Notes: a model not told the origin generated them from the sequence alone. Shown: positions 18,662 to 27,831, counted from the first letter of the stretch. The stretch is 64,000 nt of DNA from Candidatus Melainabacteria bacterium (GCA_023250155.1 JAHFBG010000001.1:123121-187120); one strand, 5' to 3'. Translations and numbers: made by a program.

Positions 18662-19942
18662 CTATGTAGTTTTTCGCTTGTGTTCCGTTTTAATTTTTTC
18701 AATAATATCTTTAACTTGCTGCTCAGAAAGACCCGTTGTTGTTGTCCCTTCTTCTTGTTGCTTAGCTTCTTTAAAATCACCCTTTACTATTGAGAAGTTT
18801 GGTGCCAACCAGGGAGTCGGTGATGGTGGTCTAGGTGTATTTAAATCTTTAACCTCAGATGTATATGGATTATACCTATCAATAATTGGGTCAGAATCTT
18901 TTTGAAGTTTTTCAACCTCTTTTTGGATGGTTTCATTATGCTGTGCGGTAACAGACTGTTTTAAAATCTCTTTTTCTTCTTTAACATTTGCTTTTGCTGG
19001 TATAACAGTTGCTGATTCAAGCAAAGAAGCATTTGTACCAGCTACTGTAGATGGTTTCTTCGGATCAATAACTTTTATGGGTTGTGGTGCACGAGTCAAT
19101 ATCATTCTTGGATCAGCATCTATAATTTTCACATCATGAGGAGGTTGCATTTCTTTTACTGTAGTTACTACACTTACAAGAGGTGGTTTTTTAGCTTCTT
19201 CTCTAAGCCTTCTTGCATCTTGAGCAGCTTGTCTTGCAGCTTCTTTAGCTTGTATCAATGCCTGTTTTGCAGCTTCTTTAGCATTTTTTAGTCTTTCTTT
19301 TTCTTGATGCTTTTCAAGCTTTACTCTTTGTTTTTCAGCACGTATTCTTTCTTTCTCACCACGTTTTTCAGCTCTTATTCTATCTTTTTCCTGCTTGACT
19401 AATTCTTTAAGCCTTTGCTTTTCACGCCTTAAGCGTTCACGCTCTTTTTGTAAAAGCTTTCTTTCTCCTTCTTTTGCTTTTCTAATTCTTTGTTTTAACT
19501 TTTCTTTAGCTTTTCTCTCTCTTTCCTTTTGTTTTTTTCTTTGTAGCTTTAGCTTAATAGCTCTTTTAATTCTTTCTTTTTTAAGTTTTTCAAGCTTCTC
19601 TCTTAATTTTTTCTTTTTCTTTTCTCTTTCCAAGCGGATTTTAGTTAGTTTTTTAAGCTCTGCTTGTTTTTTAGTCTTATGTAATTTTTGCTTTTTTAAC
19701 TTAAATTTAAGAGCCTTTAATTTTTTTGCACTTTTTAGATTTTTCTTTGCCTTAAAAGATAACTTACTTGTCTTTTTATTTTTTTTATGCTTTCTTGAGC
19801 TTGCACTTGAGCTAGAATCACTAGACAGGCCGCTATATAGTTTTTTTCTTTCTAATTCACAGTCACGACATGAACCAGGCCTATAATCTACAGTATTACT
19901 TGCTTTTAAACCTACTCCACAAACCTTACAATATTCTGCCAT
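18662..19942 (-). CDS. Zinc-ribbon-like, Lys/Arg-rich coiled-coil protein
   Basis: Not recognised as a named family. The first 35 residues carry two CxxC pairs (YCKVCGVG and SCRDCEL) that could hold one zinc. Residues about 45-260 are an extreme Lys/Arg/Glu/Leu helix, probably one long basic coiled coil that could bind nucleic acid or polyphosphate. The last 160 residues are Pro/Thr-rich. It lies 128 bp upstream of the secretin gene on the same strand; a role in the same envelope system is only a guess. Confidence 0.6.
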   Translation of the reverse strand: MAEYCKVCGVGLKASNTVDYRPGSCRDCELERKKLYSGLSSDSSSSASSRKHKKNKKTSKLSFKAKKNLKSAKKLKALKFKLKKQKLHKTKKQAELKKLTKIRLEREKKKKKLREKLEKLKKERIKRAIKLKLQRKKQKERERKAKEKLKQRIRKAKEGERKLLQKERERLRREKQRLKELVKQEKDRIRAEKRGEKERIRAEKQRVKLEKHQEKERLKNAKEAAKQALIQAKEAARQAAQDARRLREEAKKPPLVSVVTTVKEMQPPHDVKIIDADPRMILTRAPQPIKVIDPKKPSTVAGTNASLLESATVIPAKANVKEEKEILKQSVTAQHNETIQKEVEKLQKDSDPIIDRYNPYTSEVKDLNTPRPPSPTPWLAPNFSIVKGDFKEAKQQEEGTTTTGLSEQQVKDIIEKIKTEHKRKTT

Positions 19943-20021
19943 GTATTTACCCGATTTTATTAGTTACACCTTAAATAGTATAAAGTAAAAGTATACTTCT
20001 GGCCAAGTGTTTCATTATACA

Positions 20022-20104
20022 TATAGCTTCAGGCGAGCTGAAGTTTCTATTGATTAATCTCTTTGTTACTGAATAAATTGGATAAATCCTCTCTATACCA
20101 GTAC
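20022..20104 (-). repeat. Dispersed arm-plus-hairpin element, copy 3
   Basis: Read on the minus strand: GTACTGGTATAGAGAGG, then ATTTATCCAATTTATTC, a diverged middle, and a hairpin ACTTCAG-CTCGC-CTGAAGC ending CTATA. It lies 79 nt upstream of the coiled-coil gene that starts at 19942, in the same orientation. A TTTACA 16 nt before its TATAGA could be a promoter. Confidence 0.7.
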
Positions 20105-20151
20105 GTTATACATTGTAAATGTATAAAGAATTTAATTTGTCATTAGACGAT

Positions 20152-20163
20152 TTCTGGCCAGAA
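20152..20163. promoter_or_regulatory. TTCTGGCCAGAA palindrome
   Basis: A perfect 12-bp palindrome; the 9-bp half TTCTGGCCA recurs at about 19997-20005. It could be a protein-binding site between the coiled-coil gene and the tRNA, but nothing else supports that. Confidence 0.3.
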
Positions 20164-20234
20164 GAAATAAATTGTTATACTGTGTTATTTAAATTTCATA
20201 AAAAAGAGGAGGGCAGATAAAACGTTCTAGTTAA

Positions 20235-20378
20235 GTAAAGATTTGTCCCATTTATTGAGAAAATCTGATCAAGGGGATAAAGTTTTCATACTTACAAAGT
20301 AAGGCTTTGCGTGATTCACTCACCAAAACCAATTATGCAAAGTAGGTTAGCCAAGAAGCCACAAGCTTGTCTGTGGTA
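20235..20378 (+). repeat. Dispersed arm-plus-hairpin element, copy 4 (interrupted)
   Basis: The arm AAGATTTGTCCCATTTATTG followed by AAAATCTGATCAAGGGGATAAAG matches the arm of the other copies. About 60 nt later comes TTAGCCAAGAAGCCACAAGC then TTGTCTGTGGTAC, matching the hairpin end of copy 2. The hairpin ends 7 nt before tRNA-Ala, so it would be part of the tRNA precursor or promoter region. Confidence 0.65.
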
Positions 20379-20385
20379 CAAAAAA

Positions 20386-20458
20386 GGGCCCATAGCTCAA
20401 TTGGTAGAGCGTTTCGTTCGCAACGAAGAGGCAGGGGGTTCGAATCCCCTTGGGTCCA
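20386..20458 (+). tRNA. tRNA-Ala, anticodon CGC
   Basis: A complete cloverleaf can be drawn. The acceptor stem GGGCCCA/TGGGTCC includes G3:U70, the alanine identity element. The D arm is GCTC-AATTGGTA-GAGC, the anticodon stem TTTCG/CGAAG with loop TTCGCAA (anticodon CGC at 34-36, reads GCG), the variable loop AGGCA, and the T arm GGGGG-TTCGAAT-CCCCT. The discriminator is A73 and CCA is not encoded. It stands alone. Confidence 0.95.
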
Positions 20459-20479
20459 AATTTCTTTATATAGCGCTCC

Positions 20480-20506
20480 GTGTTTTCAAGAAAACACTTC
20501 GCTTTT
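20480..20506 (+). terminator. Possible terminator after tRNA-Ala
   Basis: GTGTTTT-CAAG-AAAACAC is a 7-bp stem with a 4-nt loop, followed by TTCGCTTTT, 21 nt after the tRNA. The T-run is interrupted. A second hairpin, AGCCTGTC/GACAGGCT (20531-20552), lies before the convergent sigma-factor gene and has only TTT after it. Confidence 0.45.
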
Positions 20507-20563
20507 ATGTGTCAAGCTTCATGACGTTCCAGCCTGTCTTATACGACAGGCTTTCACTATGTG

Positions 20564-21577
20564 CTAGTCCTTAATCATACTCATCAACTGTTTTCTAATA
20601 AATGAATTGTTTCTTAACTTATAAATAGCTCGGGATTCAATTTGCCTAACTCTTTCAAGACTTATGCTCATCATTGTGGCTACTTCATTAAGACTTCTTT
20701 CTTGATTAGAGAAGGCTGTTTCATTTATATGAAACCTTAATCTAATTACTTCTCTTTCTCTTTCAGTCAACAACTCATCAATTGCTTTATTCAACTCTTT
20801 TGATAAAAGTAATTGATCTGATACTTCATCCGGATGCTGGTCAGTTTCCTGCTTTTCAAGAATATCTCCAAGACTTGAATCATTATCATTTCCTACAGAT
20901 ATATCTAATGACAGTGGTTGTACCTCAGATTTAAGCACTCTGTCAATTTTCTTCTTTGAGATTCCCGTAGCATTAGAAAGATCATCAACATTGGGTTCTC
21001 TGCCTAAAGCTAAAGGTAATATTTCTTTTGCTTTTTTTAGCTTTATTAAAACACCTTGTACAGAGGTAGGTAGTCTAATAATTCTGCTTTTTTCAGTAAT
21101 TGCTCGTGTTATTGATTGCCTTATCCACCATGTTGCATATGTTGAAAACCTATAGCCCAATTTATAATCAAATTTTTCAGCTGCTCTTATTAATCCAAGA
21201 TTTCCTTCTTGAATAAGATCTAATAAATCCAAACCCTGAGTATTATATTTTCTTGCTATACTTACTACTAATCTTAGATTTGCTCTTATTAATTTTTGTT
21301 TTGCTACTTCGGCAACTCTTTGTTTGGTTTTTAGTGGGTTATTTCTTCCCTCTGAGTAGGACTTAGCAAGTTGTAATTCTTCTTCTATTTTTAATAATGG
21401 GGTTTTTGATATCCCCTTCAGGTACGTTCCTAAAGCATTATAATTTTTAGAATCCATGGAATAGTACTGATTGTTAGTTAACGATTCATTAACTTCTACA
21501 GACTCTTCTTCTATAAGGCTTATAGTCTCCACATTATCTAACTCTGGGTTTTCTTCATTATTGTTGTTGTTATTCAT
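20564..21577 (-). CDS. rpoD: Sigma-70 family RNA polymerase sigma factor (RpoD/SigA type)
   Basis: Sigma regions 1.2 to 4 are present: 1.2 ([15 protein letters not shown]), 2.1-2.4 ([35 protein letters not shown]), 3 (RIIRLPTSV) and 4.2 ([19 protein letters not shown]). At 337 residues, without a large region 1.1, it resembles the compact principal or group 2 sigma factors of cyanobacteria. An in-frame ATG exists 51 nt upstream, but the ATG at 21577 has TAGGA at the right distance and opens with an Asn run (MNNNNNNEE), so this start is chosen. Confidence 0.9.
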   Translation of the reverse strand: MNNNNNNEENPELDNVETISLIEEESVEVNESLTNNQYYSMDSKNYNALGTYLKGISKTPLLKIEEELQLAKSYSEGRNNPLKTKQRVAEVAKQKLIRANLRLVVSIARKYNTQGLDLLDLIQEGNLGLIRAAEKFDYKLGYRFSTYATWWIRQSITRAITEKSRIIRLPTSVQGVLIKLKKAKEILPLALGREPNVDDLSNATGISKKKIDRVLKSEVQPLSLDISVGNDNDSSLGDILEKQETDQHPDEVSDQLLLSKELNKAIDELLTEREREVIRLRFHINETAFSNQERSLNEVATMMSISLERVRQIESRAIYKLRNNSFIRKQLMSMIKD

Positions 21578-22023
21578 ATTGATTCCTAATTTAAATGATT
21601 TCCTATATATAATTACCCGTTTTAGCAAACAATCTCCTTGGGGTGGGCCCTACGTAAGATAAGTTCTTTTCATGGTTTTCTTAAATAAGGATGAGTTCTT
21701 CTGGGTACAGTAGGTTGATTGGTATGTTTTTAGTTCAGGAAATTTTAAGACTGTTATAAACTATATAGACTTCATAGTCCAAAAATCTCTACCCCAATTC
21801 CTTTTCAATGTCAATAGAACAATAATATTTATTTTCTCATTATCAATAGGCAGGTCTAGAAGATAGAAGAGGACTGGAATCAAGAACACATAATCTAAAG
21901 GCTTCTTAAGCTTCATGGACACTCAAGCCTCTTGATAATAACTAAATCAATTAGCACACTTTAAATAATCCGGTGTAGAATTAAAAAATAAATTTAATTC
22001 TTTAAAAGAAGGAAGTTAATGAA
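21578..22023. other. 446-bp intergenic region between divergent genes
   Basis: No gene is seen. The region should hold the promoters of the sigma-factor gene and of the gene at 22024. AGGCTT (21899-21904) and AAGCCT (21925-21930) could form a hairpin without a T-run. AATTAAA/TTTAATT forms a small inverted repeat near 21980-22000. Confidence 0.6.
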
Positions 22024-22455
22024 ATGAAGAGCAATGAAAATGAAAACCAAATTTCTTGCCTGGTAGACTCAGGAATTGTTTACTCTAAGAGAGATATGAT
22101 TAGAGTTCTTAGAGACTTAGATCGCGTAGAGTACATTGACTTTATAGATAGTACTACTGTGGCACAAGGTGAAGGATATATTGTAGAGGTATACATTAAT
22201 GGATATGACTCTACGATTGTATTCAACAATCGATTACATATTAATGTAAATGGGTTTGACTTTCTAAAAATAAAAACAAATCCAGAGCGGTTAGTAGAAC
22301 TCATTTCCGGACATAGAATAATACAGTTAAAACCATTGACAAATATTTTAACTACAAATAAAGCTGCAATTGAAGAAGAAATCGATGAACAAAGAATTGC
22401 CTTAGCTAGTCAGCTGGCTTGCGATAATGAAGTTGATTTAAATTATTATGAATAG
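22024..22455 (+). CDS. Hypothetical protein, 143 residues
   Basis: Not recognised. It is an acidic, soluble protein with alternating beta-type segments (YIVEVYINGYDSTIVFNNRL; LHINVNGFDFLKIK) and no signal peptide or membrane segment. GAAGGAAG lies before the ATG, which supports translation. The last 50 nt overlap the 3' end of nadD on the other strand. Confidence 0.6.
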   Translation: MKSNENENQISCLVDSGIVYSKRDMIRVLRDLDRVEYIDFIDSTTVAQGEGYIVEVYINGYDSTIVFNNRLHINVNGFDFLKIKTNPERLVELISGHRIIQLKPLTNILTTNKAAIEEEIDEQRIALASQLACDNEVDLNYYE

Positions 22456-23020
22456 AACGGATCTCACTGCTTGAAATGTTAATTGGCTTAGTATGAACAA
22501 GAAACCATTTTAGGTTTTGAATCTTTGGGGGGGTTATTGTTGTAGGTCTGCTGGGGCAGGACCCAGACCTACAGGGGCGGGATCGCATCCTACATCGGGG
22601 CAATACAAGAAATGTAACCATTTGGGCAAGCTCATTTGGTTTTTTCCATGTCTGCAGATTTTCAAATTCATCTTGCCCAAGAAGAAAATATAGGTCTAGG
22701 TCGCGACCTAGACCTACCGTAGATATTTTTTTTACCGTATCATATGTATAACATAGTTTCTTCTTTTTAATTTCAATATCTAAAACCTCAAAACATCTTT
22801 TTTTTGCAATTGCTTTTTTAACTAACTTATATCGAGTCATTCCTGGTAATAAATCTTGTTTTAGTTTATGTGGGGGTATGCCACAAGGAATAAAATAAAC
22901 AACTTCTAGTTTATATTCTTTTCTTGCAGCTTCTGCCATTTTTATATGCCCAATGTGTATTGGATTAAATGCTCCACCAAAGAGACCAATTTTTTTTATT
23001 TTCTTCACCATAAAAATCAT
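22406..23020 (-). CDS. nadD: Nicotinate-nucleotide adenylyltransferase, with palindromic insertions
   Basis: NadD adenylates nicotinate mononucleotide to deamido-NAD. The nucleotidyltransferase motif GLFGGAFNPIHIGH is at about 13-26, LYFLLGQDEF is the substrate strand and ISSSEIR the C-terminal ISSTxIR motif. Two stretches look foreign: TVGLGRDLD, encoded by a 26-bp perfect palindrome, and the Arg/Cys/Pro-rich stretch after VLPR, encoded by a second palindrome cluster. The protein ends only 16 residues after ISSSEIR, shorter than usual. The start may be Met1 or Met4 (23011). Activity is likely but not certain. Confidence 0.85.
   Translation of the reverse strand: MIFMVKKIKKIGLFGGAFNPIHIGHIKMAEAARKEYKLEVVYFIPCGIPPHKLKQDLLPGMTRYKLVKKAIAKKRCFEVLDIEIKKKKLCYTYDTVKKISTVGLGRDLDLYFLLGQDEFENLQTWKKPNELAQMVTFLVLPRCRMRSRPCRSGSCPSRPTTITPPKIQNLKWFLVHTKPINISSSEIRSIHNNLNQLHYRKPAD
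22542..22593. repeat. GTAGG-type palindrome cluster inside nadD
   Basis: GTAGGTCTG (22542-22550) and CAGACCTAC (22564-22572) are inverted repeats around a 13-nt centre. A second piece ending ATCCTAC (to 22593) follows at once. Together they encode the odd stretch of nadD (RCRMRSRPCRSGSCPSRP), in frame. Confidence 0.75.
22690..22717. repeat. GTAGG-type palindrome with TCGCGA centre inside nadD
   Basis: The arms TAGGTCTAGG and CCTAGACCTA flank the centre TCGCGA. It is a perfect 26-bp palindrome (22691-22716), and with its outermost bases fits the 28-bp layout GTAGG-N6-TCGCGA-N6-CCTAC, with A for the first G. It is in frame, encoding GLGRDLDL. Confidence 0.85.
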
Positions 23021-23071
23021 TATCTCATTAACAGTGATAAGGGCTTAAAAGTACGCTACAATACATTCTAT

Positions 23072-24871
23072 ATGTCAACTGAAACTACAACAAAAATCAA
23101 ACTGAAACGCTCACACTATTGTGGTGATATAAAAGAGTCTGATGTTGGAAAAACTATTATACTAGCTGGCTGGGTAGACACTATTCGTGATCTTGGTGGA
23201 ATTGTTTTTATAGAACTTAGAGATCATTCAGGCAGATTTCAAGCAGTAGCAGATCCCGCTAAAAATAAAGAAGTCCATAAAATATTCGAAAAGTTACACA
23301 ATGAATATGTAGTCATCATAAAAGGAATAGTTACAAAACGTCCTCAAGGAACTGAGAATCTAAACCTAGCTTGCGGTATGCTTGAAATATACCCAACAGA
23401 TGTTGAACTGTTAAACAAATCTACACCATTACCTTTTATGCTTGATCAGGCAGAGGAAGTAGATGAAAACCTACGTTTAAAGTATAGATTTTTAGATCTG
23501 CGTCGTGAGAAGATGCAAAAAAACTTTATTACACGGCATAAAGTTACACATGCTATACGAAGCACATTAAACGGGCTTGGCTTTTTTGAACTTGAAACTC
23601 CTATACTTACAAAAGCCACTCCAGAAGGAGCTCGTGATTATCTTGTACCAAGCAGAGTTCAATCAGGAAAGTTTTTCGCACTCCCTCAATCACCACAATT
23701 ATTTAAACAACTCTTTATGATAAGTGGGTTCCCAAAGTATTACCAAGTAGCACGATGCTTTAGAGACGAAGATTTAAGAGCTGATAGACAACCAGAGTTT
23801 ACACAAGTAGATATTGAAATGTCATTTATAGACATTGAAGATATTCTTTTTGCTGTTGAAGAGGTATTAGTAAGTGCCTTTAATGCTGCAGAAGTAATGA
23901 TACAAAGACCATTTCCTCGCATGGACTATGACAAAGCCATGGCTCTTTATGGATCAGATAAACCAGATCTTAGATTTGGTTTAGAGTTCATTGATCTTAC
24001 TGACATAATGGCAAAAAGTGAGTTTAAGTCATTTAGTGACATTGCAAAAAATGGTGGTGAAGTTAAGTGTTTATGTGTAAGTGGAATTTCTGATTATTCA
24101 AGAAAAGAAATGGATGATCTAAAAGCTCTTGCTATGACTAAAGAATATGGTGCTAAGGGTTTAGCATGGATTACATTTAAATCAGATGGCTCCATGGGTT
24201 CACCAATAGTCAAGTTCTTTAAAGATGAAGAACTTAATGAAATCAAAAAACAAGCAAGTGTAAAACCTGGTGATACATTGCTTTTTATAGCTGATAAACC
24301 AAGTGTTGTAGCACAAGCTCTTGGAAAACTTAGATTATATTTGGGTGAAAAACTTAATTTGATTGACAAAAATAAGCATGCATTGACATGGCTTGTTAAT
24401 TTTCCCTTATTTGAATATGATCCTGTTGAAAAAAGATTGAACTCAGTAAATCATCCATTTACATCTCCGAAACCTGATGACATGCATTATCTTGACGATG
24501 AGCCACTGAAAGCAAAAGCAGCAGCCTATGACATTATTTACAATGGAGTTGAAATTGGCGGTGGAAGTCTAAGAATTCATGACACTGAGCTTCAAAGCAA
24601 AGTATTTAAAATATTAGGACTGGATGAAAAAACTGCAAAAGATAAATTTGGGTTTTTGCTTGATGCACTAAGTATGGGTGCACCTCCACATGGTGGTTTA
24701 GCACTTGGATTAGATAGACTGGTGATGCTACTTACAGGAAGCAAATCTATTCGTGATGTAATTGCATTCCCTAAAACTCAGACTGCTGCATGTCCACTTA
24801 CAGATGCCCCAAGTGATGTAACAGACAGGCAGTTAAAAGAACTAAGTATTAGAGTTATTGAATCAAAATAA
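23072..24871 (+). CDS. aspS: Aspartyl-tRNA synthetase
   Basis: A bacterial-type class II synthetase of 599 residues. It has an N-terminal OB-fold for the anticodon (VGKTIILAGWVDTIRDLGG), motif 2 (FRDEDLRADRQPEFTQVDIEMSF, key Arg and Glu), a GAD insertion domain (about 300-420) and motif 3 (GLALGLDRLVMLL), ending FPKTQTAACPLTDAP. Longer upstream reading to 22946 is open, but the MSTETTTKIKLKRSHYCG start at 23072 matches the family and avoids overlapping nadD. It is divergent from nadD. Confidence 0.95.
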   Translation: MSTETTTKIKLKRSHYCGDIKESDVGKTIILAGWVDTIRDLGGIVFIELRDHSGRFQAVADPAKNKEVHKIFEKLHNEYVVIIKGIVTKRPQGTENLNLACGMLEIYPTDVELLNKSTPLPFMLDQAEEVDENLRLKYRFLDLRREKMQKNFITRHKVTHAIRSTLNGLGFFELETPILTKATPEGARDYLVPSRVQSGKFFALPQSPQLFKQLFMISGFPKYYQVARCFRDEDLRADRQPEFTQVDIEMSFIDIEDILFAVEEVLVSAFNAAEVMIQRPFPRMDYDKAMALYGSDKPDLRFGLEFIDLTDIMAKSEFKSFSDIAKNGGEVKCLCVSGISDYSRKEMDDLKALAMTKEYGAKGLAWITFKSDGSMGSPIVKFFKDEELNEIKKQASVKPGDTLLFIADKPSVVAQALGKLRLYLGEKLNLIDKNKHALTWLVNFPLFEYDPVEKRLNSVNHPFTSPKPDDMHYLDDEPLKAKAAAYDIIYNGVEIGGGSLRIHDTELQSKVFKILGLDEKTAKDKFGFLLDALSMGAPPHGGLALGLDRLVMLLTGSKSIRDVIAFPKTQTAACPLTDAPSDVTDRQLKELSIRVIESK

Positions 24872-24893
24872 CCTTTCAATAATTCAATTTGGA

Positions 24894-25523
24894 CTATCTT
24901 TCTATAAAAGCAGGTAAAACTTTTTTTCTATCATATCTTTTAATCCAGTGAGTTTTTTTTAAAAGCTCCCAAGGGATCCCATGATCTAAAAAATAGTCTG
25001 CAACTTCAATTTCAACAGGGTTTATTTTTGCTTTACTTTGTGCTAAAGAATATATTTTCTTCCCATGACTACTAATTGGATTACCATTCTGTGTATGTTG
25101 AAGAGCATGTATCCATTCTTCAGCAAACAATAAAGACTCTTCTAGTCTAATAAAATCTTTAAGGTTAACATCTACAAGCAACTCATCTAGAGAAATGAGT
25201 TTGTTTAGTACTATCTCTTTTTTACCTTTGTTAAAATAAGAACAATCTGCTTCCATATCTAGAAATCGACATACATCGCTCTTGTTTGACAAGCTTCTTA
25301 ATGGTCTTATCTTATGACATACCAAATTAAAGCCTGCTTTTTTTGCAATAGCTTGGTCTTCAAAATTACTTATGGCATCTTCATATTTACCAGCTTTTAT
25401 CAAATTTAAACTTTCACAAATATGATGATCTAAAGTATTTTTAGAAGCTACTTCGGTTCTTTTTATAAGATGTACAATATTATTCGTTGCTAATCTAGCA
25501 ATTAGATGATTTGAAGTCCTCAT
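24894..25523 (-). CDS. Hypothetical protein, 209 residues
   Basis: Not recognised. It appears soluble and mixed alpha/beta. A possible metal-binding pattern is EEWIHALQH (Glu-Glu-x-x-His) near residue 130, followed about 30 residues later by EIEVADYFLDHGI. It is reminiscent of the second half of some zinc peptidase motifs, but there is no HExxH. It is convergent with aspS (22-nt gap) and divergent from cbiX. Confidence 0.55.
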   Translation of the reverse strand: MRTSNHLIARLATNNIVHLIKRTEVASKNTLDHHICESLNLIKAGKYEDAISNFEDQAIAKKAGFNLVCHKIRPLRSLSNKSDVCRFLDMEADCSYFNKGKKEIVLNKLISLDELLVDVNLKDFIRLEESLLFAEEWIHALQHTQNGNPISSHGKKIYSLAQSKAKINPVEIEVADYFLDHGIPWELLKKTHWIKRYDRKKVLPAFIER

Positions 25524-25607
25524 AGTAACTTAGGGTTAATGATACAAAACTAAGTAGAGTTATGCAATAGTAAATAATATTTAAATCTAATTAAACGATG
25601 AGGTTAA

Positions 25608-25982
25608 ATGAAAAATACTTGCTTAATTTTAATTGCCCATAGTAGTAAAGAAGCTTCTTGGCAAAAGCATCTAATTAAAATTGTTTCAAAATTAGAAGGA
25701 AAACTGAAGGGACAAGTATTGCTTGCTTATTTAAATCCAGGAAGACCAACTCTTCAAGAAGTTGTAAATAAGCTAATAAGAAATGAAGTTAAAAAAATTT
25801 GTATTCTGCCACTTTTTATGGGACCGGGGAAACATACAAACAAAGACATTCCAAATGAAGTCAGAGAAATAAAAAGGCGTTATAAGGACTTAACAATAAA
25901 ACTATTACCAGCGATTGGGAATGATCCGGTATTTGTTTCAGCTATAATTAACTTAGCTAAAACACATTTAAATAAAATTTAG
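25608..25982 (+). CDS. cbiX: CbiX/SirB-like chelatase domain protein
   Basis: A 124-residue single CbiX domain: N-terminal LILIAHSSK with the metal-binding His, and PLFMGPGKHTNKDIP with the second His and the chelatase loop. Such proteins insert Co or Fe into sirohydrochlorin or act as related chelatases. No other tetrapyrrole gene is near, so the metal and the substrate are unknown. It is the first gene of a tight set cbiX-corA-hisF (gaps of 10 and 0 nt). Confidence 0.85.
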   Translation: MKNTCLILIAHSSKEASWQKHLIKIVSKLEGKLKGQVLLAYLNPGRPTLQEVVNKLIRNEVKKICILPLFMGPGKHTNKDIPNEVREIKRRYKDLTIKLLPAIGNDPVFVSAIINLAKTHLNKI

Positions 25983-25992
25983 AGTTTACAAA

Positions 25993-27060
25993 ATGAAGCC
26001 TACAACTAAAAAACGATCATCTAAAGCTGGGTTACCACCTGGCTCATTAGTCCATATTGGGGAAAAGAAGGCAGAAGAAGTAGAAATCACAGTATTTAGT
26101 TTCAATGAAAGTGGTTTAGAAGAAAAGGAAATTAAACTAGTAGAAGAGTGTTTTATATATAAAGAGAAGGAAAATAAAACATGGATTAATGTAGAAGGTA
26201 TTCATAAAGTCGATATTTTAGAAAAACTGGGGGCTTGTTTTAATATCCACCCACTAGCTTTAGAAGATATTTTAAATACTGACCAAAGACCAAAAATAGA
26301 AGATTTTGGTGACACTATTTACATTGTTCTTAAAATGCTTTCCTTATCACAAAACTCATTTAATATTGTTACTGAACAAGTTAGCATTATACTTGGGCAA
26401 AATTTTGTTATCTCATTTCAGGAAGGAATTAAAGGAGATGTATTTAACCCCCTTCGTGAAAGACTTAGAGCAAATAAAGGGAAAATCAGAAAGTCTGGGA
26501 CTGATTATTTAGCTTACTCGCTAATGGATGCAATAGTAGATAGTTATTTTTTAATACTTGAAAGGTTAGGCGAAAGGATTGAGTACATTGAAGATGAATT
26601 GATTCAAAAAACTACTTCAAAGACTATAAAAGAGATTCACACCTTAAAAAGAGAGGTTCTTTTTCTTAGAAAATCTGTTTGGCCTTTAAGAGAAGTTATA
26701 AACAATCTTCAAAGAGAAGATTCCAATCTTATTAATGAATCTATAAAAATTTATTTGAGGGATATTTATGACCACACTATTCAAATAATTGATACTATAG
26801 AAACGTTTAGAGATATGCTATCTGGAATGCTTGAGATTTATCTTTCAAGTACAAATAATAGGATCAATGAAGCTATGAGAACATTAACTATTATTGCTAC
26901 CATATTTATGCCACCTACATTTATAGCAGGTATTTATGGTATGAATTTTAAATACCTCCCGGAGTTAGACTGGCATTGGGGCTATCCTTTTGCACTACTA
27001 TTAATGCTAATCACTACTGTTTCAATGCTGGTTTATGTTAAGAATAAAAAATGGATATAA
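25993..27060 (+). CDS. corA: CorA-family magnesium/cobalt transporter
   Basis: A soluble N-terminal funnel domain is followed by two membrane helices at the C-terminus. The first helix ends with the CorA signature YGMN (near residue 315), and the final segment ends in a basic tail (KNKKWI). It forms pentameric channels for Mg2+ or Co2+ entry. At 355 residues the length is normal. It lies between cbiX and hisF; a link between metal uptake and the chelatase is possible. Confidence 0.93.
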   Translation: MKPTTKKRSSKAGLPPGSLVHIGEKKAEEVEITVFSFNESGLEEKEIKLVEECFIYKEKENKTWINVEGIHKVDILEKLGACFNIHPLALEDILNTDQRPKIEDFGDTIYIVLKMLSLSQNSFNIVTEQVSIILGQNFVISFQEGIKGDVFNPLRERLRANKGKIRKSGTDYLAYSLMDAIVDSYFLILERLGERIEYIEDELIQKTTSKTIKEIHTLKREVLFLRKSVWPLREVINNLQREDSNLINESIKIYLRDIYDHTIQIIDTIETFRDMLSGMLEIYLSSTNNRINEAMRTLTIIATIFMPPTFIAGIYGMNFKYLPELDWHWGYPFALLLMLITTVSMLVYVKNKKWI

Positions 27061-27831
27061 ATGTTAACTAAAAGAATAATTTCTTGTTTAGATATTAAAG
27101 ACGGTAGAGTCGTTAAAGGTACTAAATTTTTAAACTTAAAAGATGCAGGTGATCCTGTAGAACTTGCAAAATACTATAACAAAGAGGGTGCTGATGAGTT
27201 ATGTTTTCTTGATATTACAGCAAGTCATGAAGAAAGAAAAACAATAATCAGTATTGTAGAAGCTGTTGCAAATGAAATTTTTATACCCTTTACAGTAGGT
27301 GGTGGTATATCCAGCACAAAACAAATGAAAGATATTTTGCGTGCTGGTGCTGACAAAATTACAATAAACTCAAGTGCCATAAAAAATCCAGAGCTTATAA
27401 CTGAAGGAGCTGCTAAATTTGGATCTCAATGTATAGTTCTAGCAATTGATGCAAAATACAATGGGAGAAAAAAAACTTGGGAGGCTTATATTAAGGGTGG
27501 GAGAGAAAATACAAATCTAGATGCAATTGAATGGGCAAAAAAAGGTGTTAGTTTAGGTGCAGGAGAGATATTGTTAACCAGCATGGATTCTGATGGCACA
27601 AAAAATGGATATGACATTGAGCTTACAAAACAAGTGGTAGAGTCTGTCAATGTCCCAGTAATAGCATCAGGTGGAGCAGGTAAAATCAAACATATAATTG
27701 AAGTGTTTCATGAAACTGGGTGTGATGCTGCTCTACTTGCATCTTTATTACATTATAAAGATTTAACCATTAATCAAATTAAGGAGAAGATGGAGGAAGA
27801 GGAGCTACCTGTGCGACTGACAGAGGTTTAG
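27061..27831 (+). CDS. hisF: Imidazole glycerol phosphate synthase, cyclase subunit
   Basis: HisF is the TIM-barrel cyclase that makes imidazole glycerol phosphate and AICAR from PRFAR and ammonia in histidine synthesis. The catalytic Asp residues are in [13 protein letters not shown] (near residue 11) and in [16 protein letters not shown] (near 178-185). Phosphate loops include VGGGI and ASGGAGK. Its ATG follows the corA stop directly. The last 53 nt overlap the convergent exonuclease gene. No other his gene is in the window. Confidence 0.95.
   Translation: MLTKRIISCLDIKDGRVVKGTKFLNLKDAGDPVELAKYYNKEGADELCFLDITASHEERKTIISIVEAVANEIFIPFTVGGGISSTKQMKDILRAGADKITINSSAIKNPELITEGAAKFGSQCIVLAIDAKYNGRKKTWEAYIKGGRENTNLDAIEWAKKGVSLGAGEILLTSMDSDGTKNGYDIELTKQVVESVNVPVIASGGAGKIKHIIEVFHETGCDAALLASLLHYKDLTINQIKEKMEEEELPVRLTEV

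Noticed and set aside
22946..23071. Longer aspS start at 22946
   Set aside because: The added 42 residues have no match to AspRS, and the longer form would overlap nadD on the other strand. The ATG at 23072 fits the family start.
24894..25523. Zinc peptidase in the hypothetical protein
   Set aside because: EEWIHALQH resembles part of such motifs, but there is no HExxH and no clear third ligand, so no function is assigned.
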